NCBI RefSeq assembly: GCF_947036865.1
Contig: NZ_CAMQSF010000001.1
Span: 186,001 to 250,000, forward strand
Direction of reading: 5' to 3'
Length of the DNA: 64,000 bases
Source of the DNA: an uncultured Caulobacter sp.
GTDB taxonomy: Bacteria > Pseudomonadota > Alphaproteobacteria > Caulobacterales > Caulobacteraceae
Shown one piece after another: positions 33,556 through 42,807 of the stretch. Position numbers and translations under genes: made by a program. A model generated the notes under the pieces. That model searched no databases. It was not told the DNA's origin and saw only the letters and a list, made by a program, of their open reading frames with translations. Numbering within the stretch: position 1 is the stretch's first letter; each line of letters opens with the position of its first letter.

Positions 33556-34175
33556 TTCTCGGCCAGCAGCTTCTCGACCAGACCCCGCGCCTCGGGACTG
33601 GACCAGTCGGCCGGGCCGCTCAGGCGCGCGCGCTCGCGACCCTGCTTGTCGTAGATCACCGTGGTCGGGAATCCGCCGGCCTTGGGCTCCAGCGAGAACG
33701 ACATCTTGTACGACGGGTCACGCCAGGTCTTCAGCGGCGCGTTGGCCGCCATCTCCTCGTTGACCAGGTTCAGGTCGCCGTCGCGGTCGACGCTGATCGG
33801 CAGTACGGTGACCGGCTGGGTGGCGTAGGCGGCCTGCAGCTTGGCCAGCGTCGGCATCTCGGCCTTGCACGGCGCGCACCAGGTGGCCCAAAGGTTCATG
33901 ACCACCACGCGCCCCTTGAAGTCGGCCAGGGTCGCGGACTTGCCGTCGAGGCTCGTGAAGGCGGTGTCCGGCGCCGGGCGCGGCGTGGCGGGCACGTCGA
34001 GCTTTTCCAGCGTGCCCTTCTTGAATTCTCGCAGATCGGCGGGGCCAGAGGGTTTGAACGAAGCCGATGCGATGACGTATAGAACCGCCGCCACGCCGAC
34101 GAGGATGACGCCCGCAAGCAGCATCCTCAGCGGACCGCGCTTCTTGGCACCCGCTTCCGATTGGACTTCGCTCAT
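33552..34175 (-). CDS. TlpA-like membrane-anchored thiol-disulfide oxidoreductase
   Basis: The 207-aa product (start ATG 34175) has one N-terminal membrane segment (about 20-38) and a periplasmic thioredoxin domain with W-A-T-W-C-A-P-C as active site and a cis-proline region G-G-F-P-T-T-V-I. TlpA proteins reduce periplasmic cysteines, for example in cytochrome maturation. Its start codon abuts that of argH (CATATG), so promoters for each gene must lie inside the other's coding region unless argH starts later. Confidence 0.88.
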   Translation of the reverse strand: MSEVQSEAGAKKRGPLRMLLAGVILVGVAAVLYVIASASFKPSGPADLREFKKGTLEKLDVPATPRPAPDTAFTSLDGKSATLADFKGRVVVMNLWATWCAPCKAEMPTLAKLQAAYATQPVTVLPISVDRDGDLNLVNEEMAANAPLKTWRDPSYKMSFSLEPKAGGFPTTVIYDKQGRERARLSGPADWSSPEARGLVEKLLAEK

Positions 34176-35597
34176 ATGACCGACAACGCCTCCGATACGC
34201 CCAAGGCCGGTATGGGCCAGGGCCAAGCCATGTGGGGCGGTCGGTTCTCGGCCAAGCCGGCGGAACTGATGCAGGCGATCAACGTCTCCATCGGCTTCGA
34301 CAAGCGCCTGTGGGCGCAGGACCTGGCGGGCTCCCGCGCCCACGCGCGGATGTTGATGAACCAGGGCGTGATTTCAAGCAGCGACGGCGAGGAAATCCTC
34401 GGCGGCCTCGCCCGGATCGAGGACGAGATCGCCACCGGGACCTTCCCGTTCCGCGACGAGTACGAAGACATCCACATGAATGTCGAGGCTCGCCTGCGCG
34501 AGCTGATCGGCGCCACCGCCGGCCGGCTGCACACCGCGCGCTCGCGCAACGATCAGGTGGCCGTTGACTTCCGCCTGTGGGTGCGGGACGCCTGCGACCG
34601 CTCGGCCGCCCAGCTGGAAGCGCTGCAAAAGGCGCTGCTGGCCCAGGCCGAGGCCCACGCAGACGCCCTGATGCCCGGCTTCACCCACCTGCAGCCGGCC
34701 CAGCCGGTGACGTTCGGCCACCACCTGATGGCCTATGTCGAGATGTTCGGCCGCGACGCCGGCCGCTTCCGCGACGCGCGCGCCCGGATGAACGAATGCC
34801 CGCTGGGCGCGGCCGCCCTTGCCGGCTCGCCGTTCCCGATCGACCGTCACCAGACCGCCGCGGCCCTGGGCTTCGACCGGCCGACCGCCAACTCGCTGGA
34901 CAGCGTCTCGGCCCGCGACTTCGCGCTGGAGGCCCTGTCGGCCGCCGCGATCACCGCCACGCACCTGTCGCGCCTGGCCGAGGAGATCGTGCTGTGGACG
35001 ACCCCGATGTTCGGCTTCATCAAGCTGACCGACGCCTTCACGACCGGCAGCTCGATCATGCCGCAGAAGAAGAACCCCGACGCGGCCGAGCTGATCCGCG
35101 CCAAGGTCGGGCGCATTCTCGGTTCGCTGACCACCCTGACCGTCGTGATGAAGGGCCTGCCGCTGGCCTATTCGAAGGACATGCAGGAGGACAAGGTCCC
35201 CACCTTCGAGGCCTTCGACGCGCTCGAACTGAGCCTGCTGGCCATGGCCGGCATGGTCTCGGACCTGACGCCGAACACCGAAACCATGGCCAAGGCCGCC
35301 GGCGCGGGCTTCTCGACGGCCACCGACTTGGCCGATTGGCTGGTGCGGACGCTGAACATGCCTTTCCGCGACGCGCACCACGTGACAGGCTCGGCTGTAA
35401 AGATGGCCGAGGGCCTGGGCGTCGACCTGGCGGATCTTTCGCTGGAGCAGTTCCAGGCGATCGAGCCGCGCATCACCCAGGACGTCTACGCCGTCCTGAC
35501 CCCGGCCGCCTCGGCGGCCAGCCGCATGAGCTATGGCGGGACCGCCCCCGCCCAGGTCCGCGCCCAGATCGCGCGTTGGAAGGAAGTGCTCGCATGA
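34176..35597 (+). CDS. argH: Argininosuccinate lyase ArgH
   Basis: The protein matches fumarase/aspartase-superfamily lyases: M-W-G-G-R-F near the start, [19 protein letters not shown], and the signature [11 protein letters not shown]. It releases arginine and fumarate from argininosuccinate in the cytoplasm. The start is uncertain: ATG 34176 (473 aa) has no clear ribosome binding site, whereas ATG 34212 has AAGG five bases upstream and still precedes M-W-G-G-R-F. The lptM-like gene follows with an ATGA overlap. Confidence 0.93.
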   Translation: MTDNASDTPKAGMGQGQAMWGGRFSAKPAELMQAINVSIGFDKRLWAQDLAGSRAHARMLMNQGVISSSDGEEILGGLARIEDEIATGTFPFRDEYEDIHMNVEARLRELIGATAGRLHTARSRNDQVAVDFRLWVRDACDRSAAQLEALQKALLAQAEAHADALMPGFTHLQPAQPVTFGHHLMAYVEMFGRDAGRFRDARARMNECPLGAAALAGSPFPIDRHQTAAALGFDRPTANSLDSVSARDFALEALSAAAITATHLSRLAEEIVLWTTPMFGFIKLTDAFTTGSSIMPQKKNPDAAELIRAKVGRILGSLTTLTVVMKGLPLAYSKDMQEDKVPTFEAFDALELSLLAMAGMVSDLTPNTETMAKAAGAGFSTATDLADWLVRTLNMPFRDAHHVTGSAVKMAEGLGVDLADLSLEQFQAIEPRITQDVYAVLTPAASAASRMSYGGTAPAQVRAQIARWKEVLA

Positions 35598-35914
35598 CTC
35601 CCCCGAAGAACAAGACCGGGCGTCCCGTCACCCTGCTGATTCTGGCGGCCCTGGCCGTCTCGGCCGCGGCCTGCGGCAAGCAAGGCCCTCTGGAGCGCCC
35701 CGCCCCGCTGTGGGACGCCCAGAAGAAGGCCGCCTGGGCCGCCGAGCGTCGCGCGGCGTCCGCTCAGGCCAACCAGCCCGCCCGGGCGGGCGGCGACCAG
35801 GAGATCCGCGACCCGGCCTCCAGCAGCCGCACGATCAAGCAGGCGCCGATCGCGGGCACCAACAACCCCTTCAGCGGCCCGACCGGCAAGGGCTTCCCGA
35901 GCTCTCCGAACTAG
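35594..35914 (+). CDS. lptM: LptM/YifL-type small lipoprotein
   Basis: The 106-aa product has a short lipoprotein signal with lipobox V-S-A-A-A-C and continues G-K-Q-G-P-L-E, the conserved start of LptM (YifL) proteins, which assist oxidative maturation of the LptD outer-membrane translocon. A longer polar tail follows than in E. coli. The argH-lptM-lysA order seen here is usual for proteobacteria. The start overlaps the argH stop and lysA begins 9 bases after its stop. Confidence 0.8.
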   Translation: MTPPKNKTGRPVTLLILAALAVSAAACGKQGPLERPAPLWDAQKKAAWAAERRAASAQANQPARAGGDQEIRDPASSSRTIKQAPIAGTNNPFSGPTGKGFPSSPN

Positions 35915-35923
35915 GACCGTCCG

Positions 35924-37189
35924 TTGAACCATTTCGAGTACGGCCCGGAAGGGCTGGCCTGCGAGGGCGCGCCGCTGGCGAGGATCGCCGCCGAGGTCGG
36001 CACGCCGGTCTATGTCTATTCCCGCGCCACGCTGGCGCGGCACTTCACCGTGTTCCGCGACGCCCTGGTCGCCGCCGGGATCGTCGATCCGCTGGTCGCC
36101 TACGCGGTGAAGGCCAATTCGAATGTCGCGGTGCTGAAGGTGCTGGGCGACCTGGGCGCAGGGGCCGACACCGTCTCGGAAGGCGAGGTCCGCCGCGCGC
36201 TGGCCGCGGGCATTCCGGCCGAGCGCATCGTCTTCTCCGGCGTCGGCAAGACCCGGCGGGAGATCGAATTCGCGCTGAGGGCCGGCGTGGCCGAAATCAA
36301 TGTCGAGTCCGAGCCGGAGCTGGACCTGATCGCGCGCGTGGCCGGCGCGCTTGGCCTGCGCGCCAAGGTCGCCTTCCGGGTCAATCCGGACGTCGCGGCC
36401 GGCGGCCACGCCAAGATCGCCACCGGCAAGTCCGAGAACAAGTTCGGCGTCTCTTTCGCCGAGGCCGCGCGGCTCTACGCCAACGCCAGCAACAACGCCA
36501 ATCTCGAGCCCGTCGGCGTCGCCTGCCACATCGGCAGCCAGATCACCGACCTGGCCCCCATGCGCGCGGCGTTCGCCAAGATGCGGGGTCTGGTCGAGCA
36601 GCTGCTGGCCGAAGGCCTGTCGGTCGAGCGCCTGGATCTGGGCGGCGGCCTCGGCGTGCCCTATTTCAACAACCCCGAACCGCCCTCGCCCGCCGATTTC
36701 GCGGCCATGGTCGGCGAGGTGACCAAGGGCCTGCCGGTGAAACTGGCGTTCGAGCCCGGCCGCGTGATCGCCGCCAACGCCGGCGTTCTGGTCTCCGAGG
36801 TCATCCACGTGCACGAGCGCCCGGAAGGCCGGAAGTTCCTGGTCCTGGACGCGGCGATGAACGACCTCGTCCGCCCGGCGATGTACGACGCCTTCCACGA
36901 CATCCGCCCTGTGATCCCCCGGACCGGCGAGGCCGTCTACGACGTCGTGGGCCCGGTCTGCGAGACCGGCGACACCTTCACCCGCGACCGCGTGCTGCCG
37001 CCGTTCGCCGCCGGCGATCTGGTGGCCTTCATGTCCGCCGGAGCCTACGGCGCGGCGATGGCCAGCGAGTACAATACGCGCCCGCTGGTCCCGGAAGTCC
37101 TGGTCGACGGCGACCGCTACGCGGTGATCCGCCAGCGTCCGACCTACGACGAGATCCTGGCGCGGGATGTGATACCCGAGTGGATCTAG
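35924..37189 (+). CDS. lysA: Diaminopimelate decarboxylase LysA
   Basis: The 421-aa protein is a fold-III PLP enzyme: Y-A-V-K-A-N-S-N (PLP lysine), H-I-G-S-Q-I, G-G-G-L-G-V, F-E-P-G-R and C-E-T-G-D (active-site cysteine from the partner subunit). It makes L-lysine from meso-diaminopimelate. The TTG start at 35924 has AGGA at good spacing. It ends the argH-lptM-lysA operon, and its stop codon lies within a terminator hairpin. Confidence 0.94.
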   Translation: MNHFEYGPEGLACEGAPLARIAAEVGTPVYVYSRATLARHFTVFRDALVAAGIVDPLVAYAVKANSNVAVLKVLGDLGAGADTVSEGEVRRALAAGIPAERIVFSGVGKTRREIEFALRAGVAEINVESEPELDLIARVAGALGLRAKVAFRVNPDVAAGGHAKIATGKSENKFGVSFAEAARLYANASNNANLEPVGVACHIGSQITDLAPMRAAFAKMRGLVEQLLAEGLSVERLDLGGGLGVPYFNNPEPPSPADFAAMVGEVTKGLPVKLAFEPGRVIAANAGVLVSEVIHVHERPEGRKFLVLDAAMNDLVRPAMYDAFHDIRPVIPRTGEAVYDVVGPVCETGDTFTRDRVLPPFAAGDLVAFMSAGAYGAAMASEYNTRPLVPEVLVDGDRYAVIRQRPTYDEILARDVIPEWI

Positions 37190-37217
37190 GTATTCATCCC
37201 TAGATTTCTTTACTTTT
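37184..37217 (+). terminator. Intrinsic terminator of the argH-lysA operon
   Basis: ATCTAGG (37184-37190) pairs with CCTAGAT (37199-37205) around an 8-base loop, followed by a T-rich run TTCTTTACTTTT. The lysA stop codon is inside the left arm. Confidence 0.55.
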
Positions 37218-37262
37218 GACGGCCACTTTTTACATCTGCACCTGAGCGATCGTGACCAGTCA

Positions 37263-37273
37263 TTAACCGTTAA
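37263..37273. promoter_or_regulatory. TTAACCGTTAA motif, possible CtrA-type half-sites
   Basis: This perfect palindrome lies 39 bases before the chemoreceptor start. TTAACC resembles the half-site of the cell-cycle regulator CtrA, but the spacing between TTAA units is 3 bases rather than 7, so the assignment is weak. Confidence 0.25.
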
Positions 37274-37311
37274 AGTCGATCCTCCCTGCGTCCAGCGGTG
37301 CGGGGGGTGAC

Positions 37312-38919
37312 GTGCGTAACTTCGTCGAATTCGAAAGCATCGAGCAGCAACGCCGCGTCGGCGGCCAGCTGGTCCTGGCCTGCGTGGCGGCGATGATGCT
37401 GATCGCGCCGGCGGCGGGCCTGTTCACGGGCCGACCGCTCCTGCCGCTGGCCGGAGGCTCGGCGGTGTTGGCGGCCCTGGCCTGGGGCGGCTGGGCCGTC
37501 TGGCGCGACAGCGCCGCCCAGCGCCTCTCGACCGCCCTGATGCTGGTGGGCCAGGTCAGCCTGTTCATCTCCGCCTTTTCCGGCCACGCCTTTCAGGCCG
37601 ACGCCCGCATGGCCTATCTGGCCGCCCTTGCCCTGCTGGTGGCCTATGGCGATTGGCGAGCCGTCGCCGTCGGCGCTGTCGGCGTCGTCGTCGTGGACGC
37701 CACGGCCGCCCTCGTCGCGCCGGGCCTGCTGCTTCCGGGCAAGATCAGCCTGTTGCGCCTGGCGATGAACGCCGGGGTCACCCTGGCCACCGCCTGGTCG
37801 CTGATCTGGCTGACCGCCGGCGTCTCGCGCCTCTTCGTCACCGTCAACGCGCGCACCGACAAGGCGCTGGACGCCGCGGCCCGCGCCGACGCGGCCAACG
37901 CCGAGGCCGAGGCCCAGCGGGCCGCGCGCGACAGCGCCAACGCCGAACAGGCCAAGCTGAAGGCCGCCCTGGAAGCCGAACAGACCCATGTCGTGGAGGA
38001 ATTGGCCGAGGCCCTCGCCCATCTGTCGCGCGGCGACCTGACCTGGCGGCTGCGGCAGCCCTTCGCCGCCCGCTACGAGGGCCTGCGCGAGGACTTCAAC
38101 GAGGCGCTCGGTAGGCTGCAGGCGGCCATGCGCGAGATCGCCGGCAACGCCTCGAGCATGACCGCCGGGGTCACCGACATGTCGCGGGCCTCGGACGAGC
38201 TCGCCCGCCGCACCGAACACCAGGCCGCCAGCCTGATCCAGATCGCCGCCACCCTCGATGAGATCACCGCGGCGGTCCAGAACACCGCCGAGAGCGCCAA
38301 ACAGGCCAATTCCGCCGCGCACGGCGCCCGCGAGGAGGCCGAACGCTCGGATCCCGTCGTCAGCGAGGCGGTCGAGGCCATGACGCGGATCGAGACCTCG
38401 TCCGGTCAGATCGGCATGATCATCGGCGTCATCGACGAGATCGCGTTCCAGACCAACCTGCTGGCCTTGAACGCCGGCGTGGAGGCCGCCCGGGCCGGCG
38501 AGGCCGGGCGTGGCTTCGCGGTCGTGGCCCAGGAAGTGCGCGCCCTGGCGCAGCGCTCGGCCAATGCGGCCCAGGAGATCAAGACGCTGATCACCGTCTC
38601 GGGCGACCAGGTCGCCGCCGGCGTCGAGCGCGTCGGCCGCACCCGCGAGGCCCTCGGCCGCATCGTCGCGCGCGTGGCCGAGATCGACGCCCAGGTGAAG
38701 GCCATCGCCGCCTCGGCGCACGAGCAGGCCACCAGCTTGCGCGAGATGAACACGACGATGGGCCAGCTGGATCAGGTGGTGCAGCAGAACGCGGCCATGG
38801 TCGAGGAGACCACCGCCGCAGCGCACGCCCTGCACTCGGAATCCAAGGAACTGGTCAACCGGGTCAACCTGTTCGACATCGGCGACAATACGCCGTCGGC
38901 CGCCCGAAGGGCCGCCTAG
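37312..38919 (+). CDS. Methyl-accepting chemotaxis protein
   Basis: The 535-aa protein has a membrane-embedded N-terminus with about six hydrophobic segments (residues 18-185) and no large periplasmic domain, then a coiled-coil/HAMP stretch (about 190-260). A signalling domain follows whose hairpin tip contains [15 protein letters not shown] and [16 protein letters not shown]. The sensor is likely membrane-borne or cytoplasmic. The GTG start follows a GGGGGGTGA sequence. No other che genes are nearby, so it is an orphan receptor. Confidence 0.92.
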   Translation: MRNFVEFESIEQQRRVGGQLVLACVAAMMLIAPAAGLFTGRPLLPLAGGSAVLAALAWGGWAVWRDSAAQRLSTALMLVGQVSLFISAFSGHAFQADARMAYLAALALLVAYGDWRAVAVGAVGVVVVDATAALVAPGLLLPGKISLLRLAMNAGVTLATAWSLIWLTAGVSRLFVTVNARTDKALDAAARADAANAEAEAQRAARDSANAEQAKLKAALEAEQTHVVEELAEALAHLSRGDLTWRLRQPFAARYEGLREDFNEALGRLQAAMREIAGNASSMTAGVTDMSRASDELARRTEHQAASLIQIAATLDEITAAVQNTAESAKQANSAAHGAREEAERSDPVVSEAVEAMTRIETSSGQIGMIIGVIDEIAFQTNLLALNAGVEAARAGEAGRGFAVVAQEVRALAQRSANAAQEIKTLITVSGDQVAAGVERVGRTREALGRIVARVAEIDAQVKAIAASAHEQATSLREMNTTMGQLDQVVQQNAAMVEETTAAAHALHSESKELVNRVNLFDIGDNTPSAARRAA

Positions 38920-38920
38920 G

Positions 38921-38963
38921 GCGTGCTAGCCGAAAGTGTGGGCGGTTTCGGCGGCTAGCACGC
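38921..38963. repeat. Dispersed hairpin element (CCGAAAGTG type)
   Basis: GCGTGCTAGCCGAAA (38921-38935) is mirrored by the arm ending GCTAGCACGC (38963). Its core CCGAAAGTGTGGGC recurs, inverted, at 54244-54257, so this is a dispersed element. It lies directly after the chemoreceptor stop, between convergent genes. Confidence 0.6.
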
Positions 38964-38980
38964 TCTAAAGGTTTGAAATC

Positions 38981-39028
38981 GAGCCTGTTTATCTGTTCCG
39001 AATGGTCCCATTCGAAACAGACAGGCTC
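38981..39028. terminator. Long imperfect hairpin between convergent genes
   Basis: The arm beginning GAGCCTGT (38981-39005) pairs with the arm ending AGGCTC (39007-39028), with a three-base bulge and one mismatch. It is 6 bases from the hpt-like stop. It probably ends transcription from one or both sides, though T-runs are short. Confidence 0.45.
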
Positions 39029-39033
39029 TGGAC

Positions 39034-39564
39034 CTAATCCATGGCGCCGATATAGGGCAGGCCCCGGCTCTTGCCCTCGTCGTCGAGGCCGTAGCCGACA
39101 AGATAACGGGCGGGCGCTTCCCAGGCCACGAAATCGGGCTCCATGCCGCGCGAGGTCGGCCAGGGCTTGCGGGCGAAGACGGCGGTCAGCACCTCGCTGG
39201 CGCCGGCGTCCTTGACCAGGCGCGCGGCCTCGGACAGCGACAGGCCGGTGTCGAAGACGTCGTCGACGACCAGGGCGCGGCGACCGACCAGCGGCCGCTG
39301 CAGGTCGGCGCGGACCTCGCAACGGCCCGAGCTCTTGCGCTCGTCGTGATAGGAAGCCAGCCACAGGGCGTCGAAGCGCACGTCGCGGCCGGCCTTGTAG
39401 AGGGCCCGTGTCAGGTCGGCGGCGAACCACAGACCGCCGGTCAACAGGCAGACCACCACGGTGTCGTCGTCGATGCGGGGCGCGATCTGGTCGGCCAGCG
39501 CCTGAACCCGCTCGGCGATCTCGGCTTCCGAGATCAGGACTTCCGGTTTCTGAGTATCATTCAT
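39034..39564 (-). CDS. Purine-type phosphoribosyltransferase (Hpt-like)
   Basis: The 176-aa protein has the PRPP-binding motif V-V-D-D-V-F-D-T-G and N-terminal L-T-G-G-L-W-F of type I phosphoribosyltransferases; its size matches hypoxanthine phosphoribosyltransferase (about 180 aa). It would salvage hypoxanthine or guanine to nucleotides. The ATG overlaps the stop of the zinc-ribbon gene by four bases, so the two are coupled. Confidence 0.82.
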   Translation of the reverse strand: MNDTQKPEVLISEAEIAERVQALADQIAPRIDDDTVVVCLLTGGLWFAADLTRALYKAGRDVRFDALWLASYHDERKSSGRCEVRADLQRPLVGRRALVVDDVFDTGLSLSEAARLVKDAGASEVLTAVFARKPWPTSRGMEPDFVAWEAPARYLVGYGLDDEGKSRGLPYIGAMD

Positions 39565-40484
39565 GGGGCGCGGGTTCGTGAGAGTCGGTGGGGAGGGTTC
39601 CCCCCCCCGCTCTCATGTCCCGGGGGCGCCTGTCCAGCCGGTTCGGCGCCCGCCGGCGCGTCCTGGGCGCCGCGCAGCGACAATTCAGGCTCTTGGCCAT
39701 GCGCTTGCGGCGTCTTCAGCGCCGCCTTCACCGCCTTGGCGGCGCCGGGCTCGGTGGCGAAGGCGATCTGCAGGTCCTTGGCCGTGCGTGGCGGATTGAG
39801 GAAGGTGATCGAGAAGTGCCGCACCTCGCCGGGCGGGATCTTGGCGTCGGCGGCGGCGGCCAGCTGGCCGGCCACGCGCTTGTCTTCCTTGTTCAGCAGT
39901 TCGACCCGAAGCGGCGGCGCGACGACGTCGTGCTCGGTGATGTTGCGGATCGTGCCGGTGATGGTGACGGCCGCGTGGCCATCCCGCATCAAGGGTTGGG
40001 CCTTGATGCTGTCGCGGTCGATGACCAGGCCGACGGTGTTCACCGGCAAGCCGACCGCCGCGTAGGCCCCGGCCGAGCCGGGCAGGATCTTGACCACGTC
40101 GATGCGGAAGATCAGCGCCGCGACGACGATCACGGCCATGGCCGCGGCCATGCCGGCCCAGATGACGCCGGTGGTGGTCGCCTCTCGCAGCCGGCGCTCG
40201 GCGTCGGCGCGGGCGCGAAAGACCTTGGGAAGCTCTTCGCCGGGCAAGGCGCTGACCGGCGGCTCCTCGACCTCGGCGGCCGGCGGTTCCGGGTTCTCTT
40301 CGACGCTCTCGATCTGCCTGGCCAGGGTCGGCGCTTCGGGCTCGTCGAAGAGGTCCAGCGCCTCTTCGTTACGCGCGGTCCAGCGGTGCCCGCACGAGGC
40401 GCAACGCACGACGCGACCCGCCGATCCGACCTTGGAGTCGTCGACGAAATAGCGGCTGGCGCACTCCGGGCAGGTCAGTATCAT
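39561..40484 (-). CDS. Zinc-ribbon membrane protein with DUF3426-like domain
   Basis: From ATG 40484 the 307-aa product starts with a C-P-x-C ... C-x-S-C-G-H zinc ribbon of the MJ0042 type (residues 5-33). An acidic, proline-rich linker and one membrane segment (about 105-130) follow, then a periplasmic beta-rich domain (about 150-265) like DUF3426, with a Pro/Gly-rich tail. A cytoplasmic zinc ribbon joined to a periplasmic domain suggests a signal or scaffold role; none is established. It is co-transcribed with the hpt-like gene and diverges from ftsE. Confidence 0.8.
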   Translation of the reverse strand: MILTCPECASRYFVDDSKVGSAGRVVRCASCGHRWTARNEEALDLFDEPEAPTLARQIESVEENPEPPAAEVEEPPVSALPGEELPKVFRARADAERRLREATTTGVIWAGMAAAMAVIVVAALIFRIDVVKILPGSAGAYAAVGLPVNTVGLVIDRDSIKAQPLMRDGHAAVTITGTIRNITEHDVVAPPLRVELLNKEDKRVAGQLAAAADAKIPPGEVRHFSITFLNPPRTAKDLQIAFATEPGAAKAVKAALKTPQAHGQEPELSLRGAQDAPAGAEPAGQAPPGHESGGGNPPHRLSRTRAP

Positions 40485-40566
40485 GGCCGCGAATCGAACG
40501 AACCCCACATGTCTTAACGGGGTCGCCGATTTTAACCCTGATGTCCAGAAAGCCCAGTGACGCGCC

Positions 40567-41274
40567 TTGCGGATCGACACAGAACAGGGCGATGACGCCC
40601 TTCCGGTGGTCCGCTTCGAAGGCGTCTCGATGCGGTATGGGCGAGCGCCGGAAACGCTCCGCGATATCAGCTTTTCCCTGGACCCCGGCTCGTTCCATTT
40701 CCTGACCGGCGCGTCGGGCGCGGGCAAGAGCTCGCTGCTGAAACTGATCTATCTGGCGCATCGTGCGTCACGGGGTCGCGTCGAGCTGTTCGGCCGTGAC
40801 GTCAGCCTGACCCACACCGCCGACCTGCCGTTCCTGCGCCGCCGGATCGGCGTGGTGTTCCAGGAATTCCGCCTGCTGGAGCACCTGTCGGTGTTCGACA
40901 ACGCCGCCCTGCCGTTGCGGATTCTCAAGCGCAAGCCGACGACCTATCGCGACGACGTCGCCGAGCTTTTGACCTGGGTCGGTCTGGGAGAGCGGATGCA
41001 CGCCCTGCCGGCCACCTTGTCGGGCGGCGAGAAGCAACGCCTGGCCATCGCCCGCGCCGTGGTCGACCGGCCCGACGTGCTGCTGGCCGACGAGCCGACC
41101 GGCAATGTCGATCCGGCCATGTCGCTGCGCCTGCTGCGCCTGTTCGTCGAGCTCAACCGCCTGGGCACGACGGTCTTGATCGCCACGCACGACGAGGATC
41201 TGGTGGCGCGCGCCGGCCGGCCGACCCTGCACCTGGAAAACGGCCGGCTGGCCGTTCCGGGAGGCGCGGCATGA
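40567..41274 (+). CDS. ftsE: Cell division ATP-binding protein FtsE
   Basis: The 235-aa ABC ATPase has Walker A G-A-S-G-A-G-K-S-S, a Q-loop F-Q-E-F-R-L-L, the signature L-S-G-G-E-K-Q-R, Walker B V-L-L-A-D-E-P-T-G-N-V-D and H-loop A-T-H-D. F-x-R-R-x-I-G-V-V-F-Q-E is typical of FtsE. With FtsX it activates cell-wall hydrolases and supports divisome assembly. TTG 40567 is the start; the stop overlaps the ftsX start. Confidence 0.93.
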   Translation: MRIDTEQGDDALPVVRFEGVSMRYGRAPETLRDISFSLDPGSFHFLTGASGAGKSSLLKLIYLAHRASRGRVELFGRDVSLTHTADLPFLRRRIGVVFQEFRLLEHLSVFDNAALPLRILKRKPTTYRDDVAELLTWVGLGERMHALPATLSGGEKQRLAIARAVVDRPDVLLADEPTGNVDPAMSLRLLRLFVELNRLGTTVLIATHDEDLVARAGRPTLHLENGRLAVPGGAA

Positions 41275-42164
41275 GCGCGCTGTTCCAGGTCTCGCGCTGG
41301 AAGCCCGGCCCGCTGCTGCCGCCCAGCGACGCGCGCGACGGGGCGCTGGTCTTCGTGGTGGCGGTCCTGTGCTTCCTGGCCTGCCTCACGGCCTTCGCGG
41401 CCCTGGCCTCGAACCGCGCCGCCCAGGGCTGGACGGCCCAGCTGACCGGCTCGGCGACGGTGGTGGTGCGGGCGCGCGCCGGCGAGACGCCCGACAGCGC
41501 CGCCGCGCGCGCCGCCGAGACCCTGTCGGGGGTCAAGGGCGTGGTCGAGGCCCAGGCCCTGCCGCGCGAGAAGGCCGAAGCCCTGCTGGCGCCGTGGATC
41601 GGGCGCGAGGCCCTGGTCGATGATCTGCCCACGCCGAGGCTGGTGACCCTGGACCTCGATCCCAAGGTCCCGGCCAGCGCCCAGGCCCTCGACGCGGCTC
41701 TCAAGACCGCCGGCATAGACGCCACGGTCGACGATCACCGCCGCTGGATCGCCGATATCGAGCGGGCCGCCAACCTGGCGCGCTGGGCGGCCATCGGCGT
41801 CTTCGCCCTGATCGCCGCCGCGACCGCCGCGGTCATCGCCTTCGCCACCCGCGCGGGCCTGGCCGCTCGCCGCGAGGTGATCGAGGTGCTGCATTTCTCC
41901 GGCGCCGAGCAGCGCTTCATCGCGGGGCTGTTCCAGGCGCGCTTCGCGGCCATGGGCGCGCTGGCGGGCTTGCTGGGCGGCGCCGGGGCGGCCATCATCG
42001 GCGCGCTCGCGCGGTCGGTCGGGGGCGGCGCGGGGATCGCGCCCGTCCTGCCGCTGGCCTGGAGCGATCTGTTGGCCGCCGCGCCGGCGCCGGTCCTGGC
42101 GGCGCTGATCGCCGGCCTGTCGGCGCGCCTGGCGGCGTCGCGCATCGTGGGGGAGATGCCGTGA
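41271..42164 (+). CDS. ftsX: Cell division protein FtsX
   Basis: The 297-aa protein has four membrane segments (about 24-45, 163-185, 214-240 and 265-285) and a periplasmic domain between the first two, the FtsX topology. G-A-L-A-G and E-V-I-E-V-L-H-F-S-G-A motifs fit. It overlaps ftsE by ATGA and is followed by a YdcF gene and plsC. Confidence 0.9.
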   Translation: MSALFQVSRWKPGPLLPPSDARDGALVFVVAVLCFLACLTAFAALASNRAAQGWTAQLTGSATVVVRARAGETPDSAAARAAETLSGVKGVVEAQALPREKAEALLAPWIGREALVDDLPTPRLVTLDLDPKVPASAQALDAALKTAGIDATVDDHRRWIADIERAANLARWAAIGVFALIAAATAAVIAFATRAGLAARREVIEVLHFSGAEQRFIAGLFQARFAAMGALAGLLGGAGAAIIGALARSVGGGAGIAPVLPLAWSDLLAAAPAPVLAALIAGLSARLAASRIVGEMP

Positions 42165-42189
42165 AGACTCTGAAGACGACGCGGGCGCC

Positions 42190-42807
42190 ATGAAGACGCT
42201 GGCCGCGCTGCTGATCGCTCTGATGATCTGGGGCCTGGGCCTGCTGGCCTTCACCGGCCGGGTGGACCATTCGACCCCGGCGCCCGAGCCGCCGGTCGCC
42301 GACGGGGTGGTCGCCCTGACCGGCGCCTCGACCCTGCGACTGGAAGCCGCCACCAAGCTGCTGGAGGACGGCAAGGGCCGCCGCCTGCTGATCTCCGGCG
42401 TCAATCGCGAGGCCACGCGCGCCGACGTCCAGACGGTGACCAAGGCCGTCAAGCCGATCTACGACTGCTGTGTGGACCTCGGCTTTTCCGCCGCCAACAC
42501 CGTCGGCAACGCCCGCGAGACGGCTGACTGGGCCCAATCGAAGGGCTACAAGAGCCTGATCGTGGTGACGGCCGACTACCATATGCCGCGCTCGATGCTG
42601 GAGCTGTCGGCGGCCATGCCGGGCGTCAAGCTCTACCCCTACCCGGTCAAGACCGACCTCAACGCCCACCGTTGGTGGAAGACGAGTCTGAGCGCCCGCC
42701 GCATGATCGTCGAATACTGCAAGTACCTGGCGATCCTGGGCCGCGAAGCGTTTCTCGGCCTGGGGCCCAAGGACAAGCCCGCCCCGGCGGCGAAGGAAGC
42801 GTCTTGA
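42190..42807 (+). CDS. YdcF/ElyC-type DUF218 protein
   Basis: The 205-aa product has an N-terminal membrane anchor and a DUF218 domain: V-A-L-T-G-A-S-T-L-R-L-E, L-L-I-S-G-V, the N-T-V-G-N-A-R-E-T segment, and V-V-T-A-D-Y-H-M-P-R-S. DUF218 proteins are linked to envelope glycan precursor handling (ElyC, SanA). It lies between ftsX and plsC, with its stop overlapping the plsC start (TTGA), so it probably belongs to the same envelope operon. Confidence 0.83.
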   Translation: MKTLAALLIALMIWGLGLLAFTGRVDHSTPAPEPPVADGVVALTGASTLRLEAATKLLEDGKGRRLLISGVNREATRADVQTVTKAVKPIYDCCVDLGFSAANTVGNARETADWAQSKGYKSLIVVTADYHMPRSMLELSAAMPGVKLYPYPVKTDLNAHRWWKTSLSARRMIVEYCKYLAILGREAFLGLGPKDKPAPAAKEAS

